Shown here piece by piece: positions 16,803 to 26,456 of a stretch of DNA of 64,000 nt. The notes under the pieces were generated by a model. It was not told the origin of the DNA. It ran no database searches and was given only the letters and a program-made list of their open reading frames with translations. This stretch comes from Moraxella sp. Lineage in GTDB: Bacteria; Pseudomonadota; Gammaproteobacteria; Pseudomonadales; Moraxellaceae. Within the stretch, counting starts at the first letter, position 1. Each line of letters begins with the position of its first letter. Position numbers and translations under genes: made by a program. Where the stretch lies: NCBI GenBank assembly GCA_030528385.1, contig JAUMYZ010000002.1, forward strand, positions 62,001 to 126,000, written 5' to 3'.

Positions 16803-17012
16803 TTATATGCTCAGTTGTTTGCGCTGTTTATTGGTCAGCTTGGGACGCTTTGGTTGGCGACTTAGTTTGTTCAGCATGGCTTTGCGCTCATTTTTGGCAT
16901 ACCATATCAGCAACAACAAACAACCAAAGGTAATGCCATAACACGCCCACACATAGCTGGCATGCCCACCCATGTGGACAAAATCATAAATGGTTGCAAA
17001 ATAAGGACTCAT
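16803..17012 (-). CDS. ccmD: Heme exporter protein CcmD
   Basis: A 69-residue single-helix membrane protein. The N-terminus [22 protein letters not shown] is the CcmD pattern, followed by one transmembrane helix and a basic cytoplasmic tail. It stabilises the CcmC-CcmE complex for release of holo-CcmE. Identity is supported mainly by position between ccmC and ccmE. Confidence 0.88.
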   Translation of the reverse strand: MSPYFATIYDFVHMGGHASYVWACYGITFGCLLLLIWYAKNERKAMLNKLSRQPKRPKLTNKQRKQLSI

Positions 17013-17055
17013 CGCTTGCTACCTGTGTAAAAGAACTTAAAATAGCTGGCTTGTT

Positions 17056-17856
17056 TTAGGTCTTGGGTTTTTGTTCGGCTAGCCATTTACTCACCCACGC
17101 TTTGTTGTGTTCGCGCAGCAAAATCAACGAATTGGTGCGATAAATTGCCAACGCCGCCACCAAAAAATACATACCGAGCATCATAATCAGCAATGGCACC
17201 CACATACTGGCTGACATTTTTGGGGCATTGGTGATGGTAAAGGTCGCTCCTTGGTGCAAGGTATTCCACCACTCCACCGAATATTTGATGATGGGCAAAT
17301 TTATCACGCCCACAATGGACAAAATCGCCGCTGCCTTACCACGGTTTTGGCTGTGCTCAAAAGCGGCAAACAACGCCATCACCCCTGCGTACAAAAACGC
17401 CAAAATCAACATACTGGTTAGGCGCGCGTCCCACACCCAATAAGTGCCCCAAGTGGGCTTTGCCCAGATTGCTCCTGTGAGCAAACTTAACACACAAAAC
17501 ACAAAACCAATGGGCGCAATGGCTTGGGCGACCAAATTGGCGGTTTTGATTTTCCACACCAAAAAAATCACCCCCAAAATTGCCATCGCAAAATAAATAC
17601 TCATCGCCAAACTGGCGGCTGGCACGTGCACAAAAATAATGCGATAACTGTTGCCTTGCAGATAATCAGGCGGCGCAAAAGCCAGCCCCCAAACCACACC
17701 AACACCAATCAATATAACAGCAATCAACGACAGCCATTTCACCCAAGGCGCAAACAGCTTAAAAAACCGCTCTGTCCCCACAGTGGTCAAAAACGCCTGC
17801 CAAATACGGACAAAAAACCCTGCTTGTGATGTGGTGGTTTGATTGGATTTGGGCAT
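17056..17856 (-). CDS. ccmC: Heme exporter/lyase CcmC
   Basis: A 266-residue protein with six hydrophobic helices of the heme-handling family. The tryptophan-rich WWD-type motif appears as KPTWGTYWVWDARLTS, with conserved histidines around it (IFVHVPAA, EWWNTLHQGA). CcmC attaches heme to CcmE in the periplasm. ccmA and ccmB, which usually lie upstream, are missing here; the next gene upstream is on the other strand. Confidence 0.95.
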   Translation of the reverse strand: MPKSNQTTTSQAGFFVRIWQAFLTTVGTERFFKLFAPWVKWLSLIAVILIGVGVVWGLAFAPPDYLQGNSYRIIFVHVPAASLAMSIYFAMAILGVIFLVWKIKTANLVAQAIAPIGFVFCVLSLLTGAIWAKPTWGTYWVWDARLTSMLILAFLYAGVMALFAAFEHSQNRGKAAAILSIVGVINLPIIKYSVEWWNTLHQGATFTITNAPKMSASMWVPLLIMMLGMYFLVAALAIYRTNSLILLREHNKAWVSKWLAEQKPKT

Positions 17857-18129
17857 ATGGCTACTTCAACACAATAAAAACTTGTTTAAAATCAAAATGC
17901 CTAATTATATCATGTTATGATGGTCTTTAAAAAGTTTTGCACCCATTTATGGCGGCAAATTATATCAATTTATCACTGCAACAAAACTCATCAACCAACA
18001 AAACAGCACCCAAGCCGTCATTGAATAAAAAATTTTATTATTTTTTCAAAAATGATTTGCCCAAAGACGGGTTTTAGGTCAAAATATAAGGCATTTTTTA
18101 AATCAACAGCCCTAAATGTAGGAAATTGT

Positions 18130-18900
18130 ATGACCAATCGCCCTGTTGCCCTTGACTTACAAGACATTCACAAAAATTATGGCTCACTTGAAGTGCTCAA
18201 AGGCGTTTCTTTGACTGCCTATGACGGCGATGTCATCAGCATTTTAGGTTCTAGTGGCTCAGGCAAATCCACCCTGCTGCGCTGCATAAATTTGCTAGAA
18301 AAGCCCAGCGTTGGCAAAATTTTTGTTGGTCAAGAAGAGTTGTTGCTCACCCCCAAAAAAGGTGAATTGGTCGCCAAAAACCCCAGACAGCTTGAAAAAC
18401 TGCGCGCCAAAATTGGTTTTGTGTTTCAAAACTTTAATTTGTGGCCACACAAAACCATTTTACAAAACATCATTGAAGGCCCAACCCAAGTGCTTGGTAT
18501 CAAAAAAGACGAAGCCATCAACGACGCTGAGCGGCTGCTCAAAAAGGTGGGGCTGCTAGACAAAAAAGACGCCTATCCCGACAACTTGTCTGGCGGTCAA
18601 CGTCAGCGTGTGGCGATTGCTCGGGCGCTTGCCATGCGTCCACAGGTGTTGCTCTTTGATGAGCCCACTTCAGCGCTTGACCCAGAGCTGGTCAATGAAG
18701 TTCTTGCCGTCATGCGTGAGCTTGCCAGCGAAGGTCGCACCATGCTCATTGTAACCCACGAAATGCGTTTTGCACGAGAAGTCTCCAGCAAGGTGGTGTT
18801 TTTGCACCAAGGGCGCATTGAAGAGATGGGCACACCCAGCGAAGTTTTTGACCACCCAAAATCCGAGCGTGTGCGCGAGTTTATGGCATCACACCGTTAA
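18130..18900 (+). CDS. hisP: Polar amino acid ABC transporter ATPase (HisP-like)
   Basis: A 256-residue ATPase. Walker A is GSSGSGKST, the Q loop is in FQNFNLWPH, the signature is [15 protein letters not shown], Walker B is [14 protein letters not shown], and THEMRF follows. The 20-residue insert between the N-terminal strands and the Q loop ([17 protein letters not shown]) is typical of HisP. ATG 18130 is chosen over an upstream ATG because AGGAAA precedes it and it gives the usual length. It is first in a five-gene cluster for histidine/lysine/arginine/ornithine-type uptake; the substrate is inferred. Confidence 0.88.
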   Translation: MTNRPVALDLQDIHKNYGSLEVLKGVSLTAYDGDVISILGSSGSGKSTLLRCINLLEKPSVGKIFVGQEELLLTPKKGELVAKNPRQLEKLRAKIGFVFQNFNLWPHKTILQNIIEGPTQVLGIKKDEAINDAERLLKKVGLLDKKDAYPDNLSGGQRQRVAIARALAMRPQVLLFDEPTSALDPELVNEVLAVMRELASEGRTMLIVTHEMRFAREVSSKVVFLHQGRIEEMGTPSEVFDHPKSERVREFMASHR

Positions 18901-18923
18901 TTGATTGTTTTTAAGGAAGTTTT

Positions 18924-19736
18924 ATGTTAAAACGTTTTGCAAAATTTGCCATCGGCTTGAGTGCCATCATTGCCTTGACTGGTTGTGGTGAAGACAAAGC
19001 CAAAGACACAAGCGCCCAAGAGCGCAAATTGGTCATCGCCACCGAAGCCAATTACCCCCCCTTTAATGACATCACCGCCGATGGCAAGATTGTTGGTTTT
19101 GACGTTGATGTCATCAACGCCGTTTGCACCGAAATCAAAGCCAAATGCGACATCATTGCCCAAGACTGGGACGGCTTACTACCTGGTCTTTTGACCAACA
19201 AATATGACGCGGTGATTGCTGGCATGTCCATTACCCCAGAGCGTCAGCAACAGGTGGATTTTAGCGAGCCGTATTTTGCCAACACCATGGTGTGGCTTGC
19301 CAAAAACGATGGCTCATTTGACCCCAACAACATCAAAAATTTGATTTTGGGCGGACAACGCGCCACATCACCTGCCGATTATATCCAAAAGAAATACGAC
19401 GGCAAAGATGGCAACCGCGTGCAGCTTTATGACACCTACACCAATGCCTATCTTGACCTAAAAGCAGGTCGCAACCATGCGGTCATGGCAGAAAAAGTGT
19501 CAGCCGCCGATTGGCTACAAAAAAACGGACAAGGGTTTGGCTTGGTGGGCGATGAAATTGACAACAACGACAATTTGGGCATCGCCGTACGCAAAGGCGA
19601 CACCCTAAAAGATGAGTTCAATAAAGCGCTGGCAACACTCAAAGCCAATGGCACCCTTGCCAAACTTGAAGAAGCCAGTTTTGGGGCAAATACTGACGCA
19701 GCACCAACTTCTGCCCCACAAGACAGCAAAAAATAA
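18924..19736 (+). CDS. Amino acid ABC transporter substrate-binding lipoprotein 1
   Basis: A 270-residue SBP_bac_3 protein of the HisJ/ArgT type. It has a lipoprotein signal with lipobox LTGC (Cys about residue 21). Binding-fold motifs are IATEANYPPFNDIT, GFDVDVINAVC, DGLLPGLLTNKYDAVIAGMSITPERQQQVDFSEPY and IAVRKGDTL. It is followed at 29 bases by a paralogue with the same layout. Probable ligands are basic or polar amino acids. Confidence 0.88.
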   Translation: MLKRFAKFAIGLSAIIALTGCGEDKAKDTSAQERKLVIATEANYPPFNDITADGKIVGFDVDVINAVCTEIKAKCDIIAQDWDGLLPGLLTNKYDAVIAGMSITPERQQQVDFSEPYFANTMVWLAKNDGSFDPNNIKNLILGGQRATSPADYIQKKYDGKDGNRVQLYDTYTNAYLDLKAGRNHAVMAEKVSAADWLQKNGQGFGLVGDEIDNNDNLGIAVRKGDTLKDEFNKALATLKANGTLAKLEEASFGANTDAAPTSAPQDSKK

Positions 19737-19765
19737 ATGATGAAATCATCAAGGAGCGTATCAAT

Positions 19766-20572
19766 ATGAAATTTAAGCTGTTAGCAGTTATCTTGTCAGC
19801 CCTTGCGCTTGGTGCTTGTGGTGATAACACACCCAAACAAGCAACCACCAGCGAAAAAACCGTGCGCATTGTTACTGAGTCTAGCTTCAAGCCATTTAGC
19901 TATTTGGACAATCAGGGCAACTTGGTGGGTTTTGAAATTGACCTTGCCAACGCCCTTTGCCAAGAGATGAAAGCCAAATGCGAAATCAACAGTCAAGATT
20001 GGGACAGTTTAATTCCCAGTCTACAAACCGACAAAGCAGACGCCATCATGGCGGGCATGTCCATCACGCCTGAGCGCGCACAAACCGTTGATTTTACTGA
20101 CGCTTATTTTGATAATACCCTAATTTTGGTGGGCAAAAAAGGCGTAACCGCCACCATTGATGACGTTGCCAACAAAAGCGTTGGGGTGCAGCAAGCCACC
20201 GTCTCTGCCGAGTACCTTGCCAAAAACCAACCCAAAGCCATCGTCAAAACTTATGACAAACAAGACAATGTCTATTTAGACCTTAATTCAGGTCGCATTG
20301 ACTTTATGCTCTCTGACATTGTCCCTGCACTTGATTGGTTAAAAACCGAAACAGGTCAAAACTTTGAAGTCAAAGGGCAGCCCATTGACATTGGCGACAA
20401 AATTGGCATTGCCGTGCGCAAAGATGACGCCCTAAAAGCTGAGTTTAACACTGCGCTGGCAGCACTAAAAACCAATGGCAAATACCAAGAGCTTTTGGGC
20501 AAGTATTTTGATGTCAATTTTGACACCACCAGCCCAGACTCAGCAACCAGCAGCACCCAAAGCCAAAAATAA
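19766..20572 (+). CDS. Amino acid ABC transporter substrate-binding lipoprotein 2
   Basis: A 268-residue paralogue of the preceding gene. It has lipobox LGAC, then VTESSFKPFSYLDNQGNLVGFEIDL, DSLIPSLQTDKADAIMAGMSITPER, and DKIGIAVRKDDALKAEF. Differences in the pocket region (ESSFKPFSY against EANYPPFND) suggest a different ligand for the same permease. The preferred ATG 19766 follows AAGGAG. A 130-base gap separates it from hisQ. Confidence 0.88.
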   Translation: MKFKLLAVILSALALGACGDNTPKQATTSEKTVRIVTESSFKPFSYLDNQGNLVGFEIDLANALCQEMKAKCEINSQDWDSLIPSLQTDKADAIMAGMSITPERAQTVDFTDAYFDNTLILVGKKGVTATIDDVANKSVGVQQATVSAEYLAKNQPKAIVKTYDKQDNVYLDLNSGRIDFMLSDIVPALDWLKTETGQNFEVKGQPIDIGDKIGIAVRKDDALKAEFNTALAALKTNGKYQELLGKYFDVNFDTTSPDSATSSTQSQK

Positions 20573-20702
20573 GTTCGCCAAAATAGGTGGATTTTTGGTA
20601 GAATAGTCGGTTTATACCGCGTTAGAAATGGGCAGTATTGTTGCTTGCCTGTTTTGCTTTGTAAACTGACCCAACCGACATCAATCCACAAAGGGCGATA
20701 CT

Positions 20703-21425
20703 GTGTTACAACTTCAAGGCTATGGTGAACTGCTCACACAAGGCACGCTGCTTACCATCAAGTTAAGTTTGGTGAGTCTTGCTTTTGGCTTATTCTTTGG
20801 ATTACTAGGAGCGACCGCCAAACTCTCTCACGTCTGGATTTTTAGACAACTTGCCAACCTTTATACCACCATTGTGCGGGGCATTCCCGAACTTTTGGTG
20901 GTGCTTGGCATTTATTTTGGTGGCGGCATCATCGTCTCTGCCATTGCCAAAAACGTCTTTGGTTATACAGGGCGCATAGACATCAGCAGTTTTTGGGCGG
21001 GGGTGGTCGCCTTATCATTCATGTTTGGCGCTTATGCCACTGAAGTGTTTCGCATGGCCATCAAAGAAATCCCCCAAGGACAATGGGAAAGCGCCAAAAG
21101 TTTGGGCATGCGCCCTTTTCAAACCTTTTGGCGAATCATTCTGCCACAGATGTGGATAATCGCTCTGCCAGGTTTGGGCAACTTATTTTTGGTGCTGCTC
21201 AAAGACACCGCCCTGATTTCACTCATCGGTCTAAAAGATGTGATGTACTATACATCTCGCGCCGCCCAATCCACCCAACAACCGTTCACTTTTTATTTGG
21301 TGGTGGCACTGATTTATCTGTGCCTAACCATTGTGGTTACTGCATTTATCAGCGTTAGCGAATGGCGCGTCAATCCAAGCAAACGTTATGCCAAAAAACT
21401 GCTCAAAAAAGGAGTAAAAGCATGA
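20703..21425 (+). CDS. hisQ: Amino acid ABC transporter permease (HisQ-like)
   Basis: A 240-residue inner-membrane permease. It opens LQGYGELLTQGTLLTIKLSLVSLAFG and has the EAA loop EVFRMAIKEIPQGQWESAKSLGMRPFQ. Five hydrophobic helices are visible. The start codon is GTG at 20703, seven bases after an AGGGCG site. The stop overlaps the next start (ATGA), so it is coupled to the partner permease. The symbol is by similarity to the His/LAO system. Confidence 0.87.
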   Translation: MLQLQGYGELLTQGTLLTIKLSLVSLAFGLFFGLLGATAKLSHVWIFRQLANLYTTIVRGIPELLVVLGIYFGGGIIVSAIAKNVFGYTGRIDISSFWAGVVALSFMFGAYATEVFRMAIKEIPQGQWESAKSLGMRPFQTFWRIILPQMWIIALPGLGNLFLVLLKDTALISLIGLKDVMYYTSRAAQSTQQPFTFYLVVALIYLCLTIVVTAFISVSEWRVNPSKRYAKKLLKKGVKA

Positions 21426-22129
21426 TTTGGAACTGGCAAGCAATTTTCACTCACTTTCCAGAACTGCTCAAGGCTTCTTTGGCAACCATTGAATTGGTGC
21501 TGCTTTCAAGTTTTGTTGGTTTGTTTCTTGGGCTAATCTTGGGTCTAATGCGTCTGTCTGGCAATCCTTTGATTAGCATACCGCCTTTTTTGTACATCTT
21601 CTTTTTTCGTGGCACACCACTTTTGGTGCAGATATTCTTAATTTATTATGGACTGGGGCAATTCCAGTTTGTTCAAAACAGTTTTTTGTGGGAGCCCGTC
21701 CTAAGCCAAGCCTATTGGTGCGCCATCATTGCCTTGACGCTCAATACCGCTGCCTATGTTGGCGAGATTATTCGTGGCGCCATTGAAGCTGTGCCCGCAG
21801 GCGAACTGGAAGCCGCCGACGCGCTGGGCATGTCGCCCATACAAAAACTCAAACGCATCACATTGCCACGCGCCTTTGGTATCATGATACCCGCTTATAG
21901 CAACGAAGTGATTTTTTTACTCAAAGGCTCAGCACTGGCATCAACCATCACGGTGATGGATTTGATGTACGCTTCAAAAATCATCATCGCCAAAACCTAT
22001 CTGCCCCTAGAAATCTATTTTGCAGCAGGGGTGATTTATTTGTGTATCTCTTGGCTGTTGTTGTTTTTGTTTCGCCAACTAGAACAACACATCAACCGAC
22101 ACAAACACCACACACCAACAGCCGCTTAA
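21422..22129 (+). CDS. hisM: Amino acid ABC transporter permease (HisM-like)
   Basis: A 235-residue permease beginning MIWNWQAIFTHFPELLKASLATIELVLLSS. It has FRGTPLLVQIFLIYYGLGQF and the EAA loop EIIRGAIEAVPAGELEAADALGMS, typical of HisM. The start at ATG 21422 overlaps the hisQ stop and has GGAG upstream; a longer upstream frame is rejected. It is the last gene of the cluster and converges on rpoC. Confidence 0.88.
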   Translation: MIWNWQAIFTHFPELLKASLATIELVLLSSFVGLFLGLILGLMRLSGNPLISIPPFLYIFFFRGTPLLVQIFLIYYGLGQFQFVQNSFLWEPVLSQAYWCAIIALTLNTAAYVGEIIRGAIEAVPAGELEAADALGMSPIQKLKRITLPRAFGIMIPAYSNEVIFLLKGSALASTITVMDLMYASKIIIAKTYLPLEIYFAAGVIYLCISWLLLFLFRQLEQHINRHKHHTPTAA

Positions 22130-22135
22130 TTTTTC

Positions 22136-22168
22136 CCCAAAAACAAAAGCCCGCATAAGCGAGCCTTT
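22136..22168 (-). terminator. Terminator of the rpoBC transcript
   Basis: Read on the minus strand, AAAGGCTCGC (22168-22159) pairs with GCGGGCTTTT (22154-22145), with a TTAT loop, two G-U pairs and a T-rich tail. On the plus strand the wobbles become mismatches, so it works mainly for rpoC. It starts 16 bases past the rpoC stop. Confidence 0.85.
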
Positions 22169-22183
22169 GTGGGGAGATGGAGT

Positions 22184-25100
22184 TTATTCAAAACCACCGC
22201 TTTGATTGATTTCGTCAGCAAAAGCTTTGGCAAAATCGTCATGATTGGTGTCTGTTTTTTCGGCAAGCACATCGTCAGCCACCAAAGTGTCGCCTAGGGC
22301 TTTTTGTGCTTGGCGCTGGCGGTTCTGGTGATAAGCCAGACCCGTACCTGCTGGAATCAAACGACCAACAACCACGTTCTCTTTGAGTCCGCTAAGCTCG
22401 TCCACTTTGCCCATCACAGCCGCCGCCGTCAAGACACGGGTCGTCTCTTGGAATGACGCTGCCGAGATAAAGCTCTCTGTCGCCAAGCTCGCTTTGGTAA
22501 TGCCCAAAAGCTGACGCTCAAACTGCACTGGGAACTTATTATTGGCAATCAATTGCGCGTTAAGCGTGCGGATTTTTGAGTATTCGGCTTGGTCGCCCTT
22601 AAAGTAGTTAGAATCGCCACCATCAACAATTTCAACCTTGCGTAGCATTTGCCGCAAAATCACTTCAATGTGTTTGTCGTTGATTTTAACGCCTTGTAAG
22701 CGGTACACTTCTTGGACTTCGCTGACCACATAATTTGCTAATGCCGTCTCGCCCTTCAGACGCAAGATGTCGTGCGGATTTTGTGGGCCGTCTGACACCA
22801 CTTCACCACGCTCCACCGTCTCACCTTCAAAGACGTTGATTTGACGCCATTTTGGAATCAACTCTTCGTGAGTGTTGCCATCTTCGTCAGTGATGATAAA
22901 GCGGTTTTTGCCTTTGGTTTCTTTGCCAAAGCTCACCACCCCGCTCATTTCTGCCATGATGGCATGGTCTTTGGGACGGCGCGCTTCAAACAAATCTGCC
23001 ACGCGCGGCAAACCACCCGTGATGTCCTTGGTGCCCGATGTGGCTTGTGGTACGCGACCGAGCACCGAGCCTGCAACCACTTTTTCACCTTCGCTGACAC
23101 GAATGGCGGTCTCTGCAGGTAAAAAATAAACCACTTCTTTGCCATCATCGGTGTCTAAGATGACCGCAGGGCGCAAGTCTTTGGCAATGCTTGGGCGGTC
23201 TTTGACTGCCAAGATTTCAAAAGAAGTAACGCCTGTGGTGTCGTCCATCTTGACCGTTGCTGTGGCGCCATCGGCAATGTCGCTAAAGCGCACCGTGCCT
23301 GCAAATTCGGTGATAATTGGGTGAGTATGCGGGTCCCATTTTGCCACCACATCGCCAGTGGCCACTGACGCACCATCATGCACCAAAACATTAGAACCAT
23401 AAGGCACTTTATAGCGCTCACGCTCACGACCTTGAACGTCTGCAACGCCAATTTCTGCCGAACGCGACACCACCACCAAATGACCATCAGCATGTTTGAC
23501 CGTCTTCATATTATGAAAACGCACCACACCATCATTACCAACCGACACGCTGTTATCAACCGTGGCAGAGCTTGCTGCACCGCCCACATGGAACGTACGC
23601 ATGGTCAGCTGCGTGCCTGGCTCACCGATAGACTGAGCCGCCATCACACCAACAGATTCACCAATATTGACCAAATGACCGCGTGCCAAATCACGACCAT
23701 AACACTTGGCACACACCCCATGCACAGATTCGCAAGTAATGACCGAACGCACCCACACTTCGTCAATGGCGTGCTTGTCTAGGGTTTCAACCAAGCGCTC
23801 ATCAATAAGCACGCCTTTGGCAATGACCACTTCGCCATCGTGATTGAGCACATCTTTGGCGGTTACACGACCCAACACACGGTCGCCCAAACGTTCGACA
23901 ATCTCACCACCTTTAATCACAGGCGTCATGCGCTGACCTGTTTCGGTACCACAGTCGTCTTGAGCAATTACCAAGTCTTGTGCCACATCAACCAAACGAC
24001 GAGTCAAATACCCCGAGTTGGCGGTTTTTAGTGCGGTATCAGCCAAACCCTTACGCGCGCCATGCGTTGAGATAAAGTATTGCAACACCGACAATCCTTC
24101 GCGGAAATTGGCTTTAATGGGCGTTTCAATGATGGAACCGTCTGGTTTTGCCATCAAACCACGCATACCCGCCAGCTGACGAATCTGGGTGGCGCTACCA
24201 CGTGCGCCCGAATCAGCCATCATATAAATAGAGTTGAATGACTTTTCGCGTTCAAGCTCACCTTGGGCATTGACCACTTCATCGCTGGACAAGTTGTCCA
24301 TCATCGCGTTGGCAATTTTATCGCTGGTACGCGACCAAATGTCCACCACTTTATTATAACGTTCACCTGACGTTACCACCCCTTGCTCAAACTGCAATTC
24401 AATCTCACGCACTTCAGCATCGGCAGCTTCAACGATTTGCTTTTTGGTGGGCGGAATGACCATGTCTTCCATACCAATAGAAATGCCCGACAAAGTGGCT
24501 TGGGCAAAACCAAGGTACATCAAATGGTCAGCAAACAACACCGACTCTTTTACCCCCAATTTGCGATAACAAGAGTTGAGCAATTTTGAGATGTTTTTCT
24601 TGGTCATCTCCACGTTACATTCGCCAAACGCCATCCCTTCGGGCATGATGTTCCAAATCAACAAACGACCTGCAACGGTGTCTTTAATCTCTGTGTGGGT
24701 GGTTTTTTCACCAGTTTTTTCATCAATGATGGTCTCAGTAACACGCACCTTGATTTTGGCATTGACGTTTAGGTCTTCAGAGCCAATAGCGCGCAGTGCT
24801 TCATTGACCGTACTAAACACCATGCCTTCGCCTTTGGCATTGATATGGCTGCGGCTGATATAGTACAGACCCAAAACCACGTCCTGCGATGGTACGATAA
24901 TCGGCTCACCGTTAGCAGGCGACAAGATGTTATTGGTGGACATCATCAAGGCGCGGGCTTCAAGTTGCGCTTCTAAAGTCAAAGGCACGTGTACCGCCAT
25001 TTGGTCGCCGTCAAAGTCTGCGTTAAATGCCGCGCACACCAAGGGGTGAAGTTGAATGGCCTTGCCTTCAATCAACACAGGTTCAAAGGCCTGCAAACCC

Positions 25101-26401
25101 AAACGGTGCAAGGTCGGTGCACGGTTTAGCAACACAGGGTGCTCACGAATGACGCTGGCAAGCATGTCCCAGACCACCGGCTCTTCACGCTCCACCATCT
25201 TTTTGGCGGCTTTGATGGTGGTGGCAATGTTGTTTTGCAAAAGTTTGGCATAAGTAAATGGTTTAAATAGCTCCAACGCCATTTTCTTGGGCAAACCACA
25301 CTGGTGCAAACGAAGCGTTGGCCCAACCACAATCACCGAACGACCCGAGTAATCCACGCGTTTACCCAGCAGGTTTTGACGAAAACGCCCTTGCTTGCCC
25401 TTAATCATGTCAGCCAGCGATTTTAAGGGGCGTTTGTTTGAACCAGTGATGGCGCGACCACGACGACCATTGTCAAGCAGCGCATCCACCGCTTCTTGGA
25501 GCATGCGTTTTTCGTTGCGCACAATGATGTCAGGAGCGTTAAGTTCCAACAGACGCTTTAAACGGTTGTTGCGGTTAATGACGCGGCGGTACAAATCGTT
25601 CAAATCCGATGTCGCAAAACGACCACCTTCCAAAGGCACCAGCGGACGCAAATCCGGCGGCAATACTGGCAACACCGTCATCACCATCCATTCAGGCTTA
25701 TTACCAGAATCACGGAACGCTTCCAAGAGCTTTAGGCGCTTGGACATTTTTTTGAGTTTGGTCTCAGAACCTGTTTGGGGAATGTCGGCACGCAACTCTT
25801 CAATCTCGCGCTCAACATCAATGTCTTTGAGCAAATCCTGCACCGCTTCAGCGCCCATTTTGGCGATAAACTCATCGCCATACTGCTCAAGAGCGTTAAA
25901 ATACTGCTCATCATCTAGCAGCTGGTATTTTTCAAGATTGGTCATACCAGGGTCGGTAACAATATAGCTTTCAAAATAGAGCACCCGCTCAATATCACGC
26001 AGCGTGATGTCAAGCAGCAAGCCAATACGGCTGGGCAACGATTTTAAAAACCAAATATGCGCCACAGGGCTAGCAAGCTCAATATGCCCCATACGCTCAC
26101 GACGCACTTTGGCGGCGGTTACTTCAACACCACATTTCTCGCAAATAATGCCTTGAAATTTGCGGCGCTTATATTTGCCACACAAACATTCAAAATCTTT
26201 TACAGGACCAAAGATTTTGGCACAAAACAAGCCATCACGCTCTGGTTTAAAGGTGCGGTAGTTAATCGTTTCAGGTTTTTTTACTTCGCCATAAGACCAA
26301 GATTGGATGGTGTCGGGCGATGCCAAAGAAATTTGAATGCTGTCAAACTCTTTCATGCCTGCATCTACAGGTGCTTTCATATTGTCTAATAAATCTTTCA
26401 A
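22184..26401 (-). CDS. rpoC: RNA polymerase beta' subunit
   Basis: A 1405-residue catalytic subunit, normal length. The N-terminal zinc site is [20 protein letters not shown] (about residue 70). The magnesium-binding active site is [12 protein letters not shown] (about residue 460). The second zinc cluster is [19 protein letters not shown], and the bridge/trigger region includes [18 protein letters not shown]. It is transcribed after rpoB with a 55-base gap and ends at a strong terminator. No insertion or frameshift was seen. Confidence 0.99.
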   Translation of the reverse strand: MKDLLDNMKAPVDAGMKEFDSIQISLASPDTIQSWSYGEVKKPETINYRTFKPERDGLFCAKIFGPVKDFECLCGKYKRRKFQGIICEKCGVEVTAAKVRRERMGHIELASPVAHIWFLKSLPSRIGLLLDITLRDIERVLYFESYIVTDPGMTNLEKYQLLDDEQYFNALEQYGDEFIAKMGAEAVQDLLKDIDVEREIEELRADIPQTGSETKLKKMSKRLKLLEAFRDSGNKPEWMVMTVLPVLPPDLRPLVPLEGGRFATSDLNDLYRRVINRNNRLKRLLELNAPDIIVRNEKRMLQEAVDALLDNGRRGRAITGSNKRPLKSLADMIKGKQGRFRQNLLGKRVDYSGRSVIVVGPTLRLHQCGLPKKMALELFKPFTYAKLLQNNIATTIKAAKKMVEREEPVVWDMLASVIREHPVLLNRAPTLHRLGLQAFEPVLIEGKAIQLHPLVCAAFNADFDGDQMAVHVPLTLEAQLEARALMMSTNNILSPANGEPIIVPSQDVVLGLYYISRSHINAKGEGMVFSTVNEALRAIGSEDLNVNAKIKVRVTETIIDEKTGEKTTHTEIKDTVAGRLLIWNIMPEGMAFGECNVEMTKKNISKLLNSCYRKLGVKESVLFADHLMYLGFAQATLSGISIGMEDMVIPPTKKQIVEAADAEVREIELQFEQGVVTSGERYNKVVDIWSRTSDKIANAMMDNLSSDEVVNAQGELEREKSFNSIYMMADSGARGSATQIRQLAGMRGLMAKPDGSIIETPIKANFREGLSVLQYFISTHGARKGLADTALKTANSGYLTRRLVDVAQDLVIAQDDCGTETGQRMTPVIKGGEIVERLGDRVLGRVTAKDVLNHDGEVVIAKGVLIDERLVETLDKHAIDEVWVRSVITCESVHGVCAKCYGRDLARGHLVNIGESVGVMAAQSIGEPGTQLTMRTFHVGGAASSATVDNSVSVGNDGVVRFHNMKTVKHADGHLVVVSRSAEIGVADVQGRERERYKVPYGSNVLVHDGASVATGDVVAKWDPHTHPIITEFAGTVRFSDIADGATATVKMDDTTGVTSFEILAVKDRPSIAKDLRPAVILDTDDGKEVVYFLPAETAIRVSEGEKVVAGSVLGRVPQATSGTKDITGGLPRVADLFEARRPKDHAIMAEMSGVVSFGKETKGKNRFIITDEDGNTHEELIPKWRQINVFEGETVERGEVVSDGPQNPHDILRLKGETALANYVVSEVQEVYRLQGVKINDKHIEVILRQMLRKVEIVDGGDSNYFKGDQAEYSKIRTLNAQLIANNKFPVQFERQLLGITKASLATESFISAASFQETTRVLTAAAVMGKVDELSGLKENVVVGRLIPAGTGLAYHQNRQRQAQKALGDTLVADDVLAEKTDTNHDDFAKAFADEINQSGGFE

Positions 26402-26456
26402 AAGATTTCTCCGCTCAATTTATCTTAATTGATAACATGCCATTGGTTGTACTGAT

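Noticed and set aside
20573-20702. Possible small gene or promoter between the second binding protein and hisQ
   Set aside because: There is no start with a ribosome site and no convincing -35/-10 pair in the 130 bases; treated as spacer.
23378-23782. Plus-strand frames within rpoC and rpoB (here and at 25395-25967, 27273-27641, 28017-28472)
   Set aside because: Antisense shadows of conserved rpo genes, with His/Thr- or Ser/Arg-rich nonsense composition.
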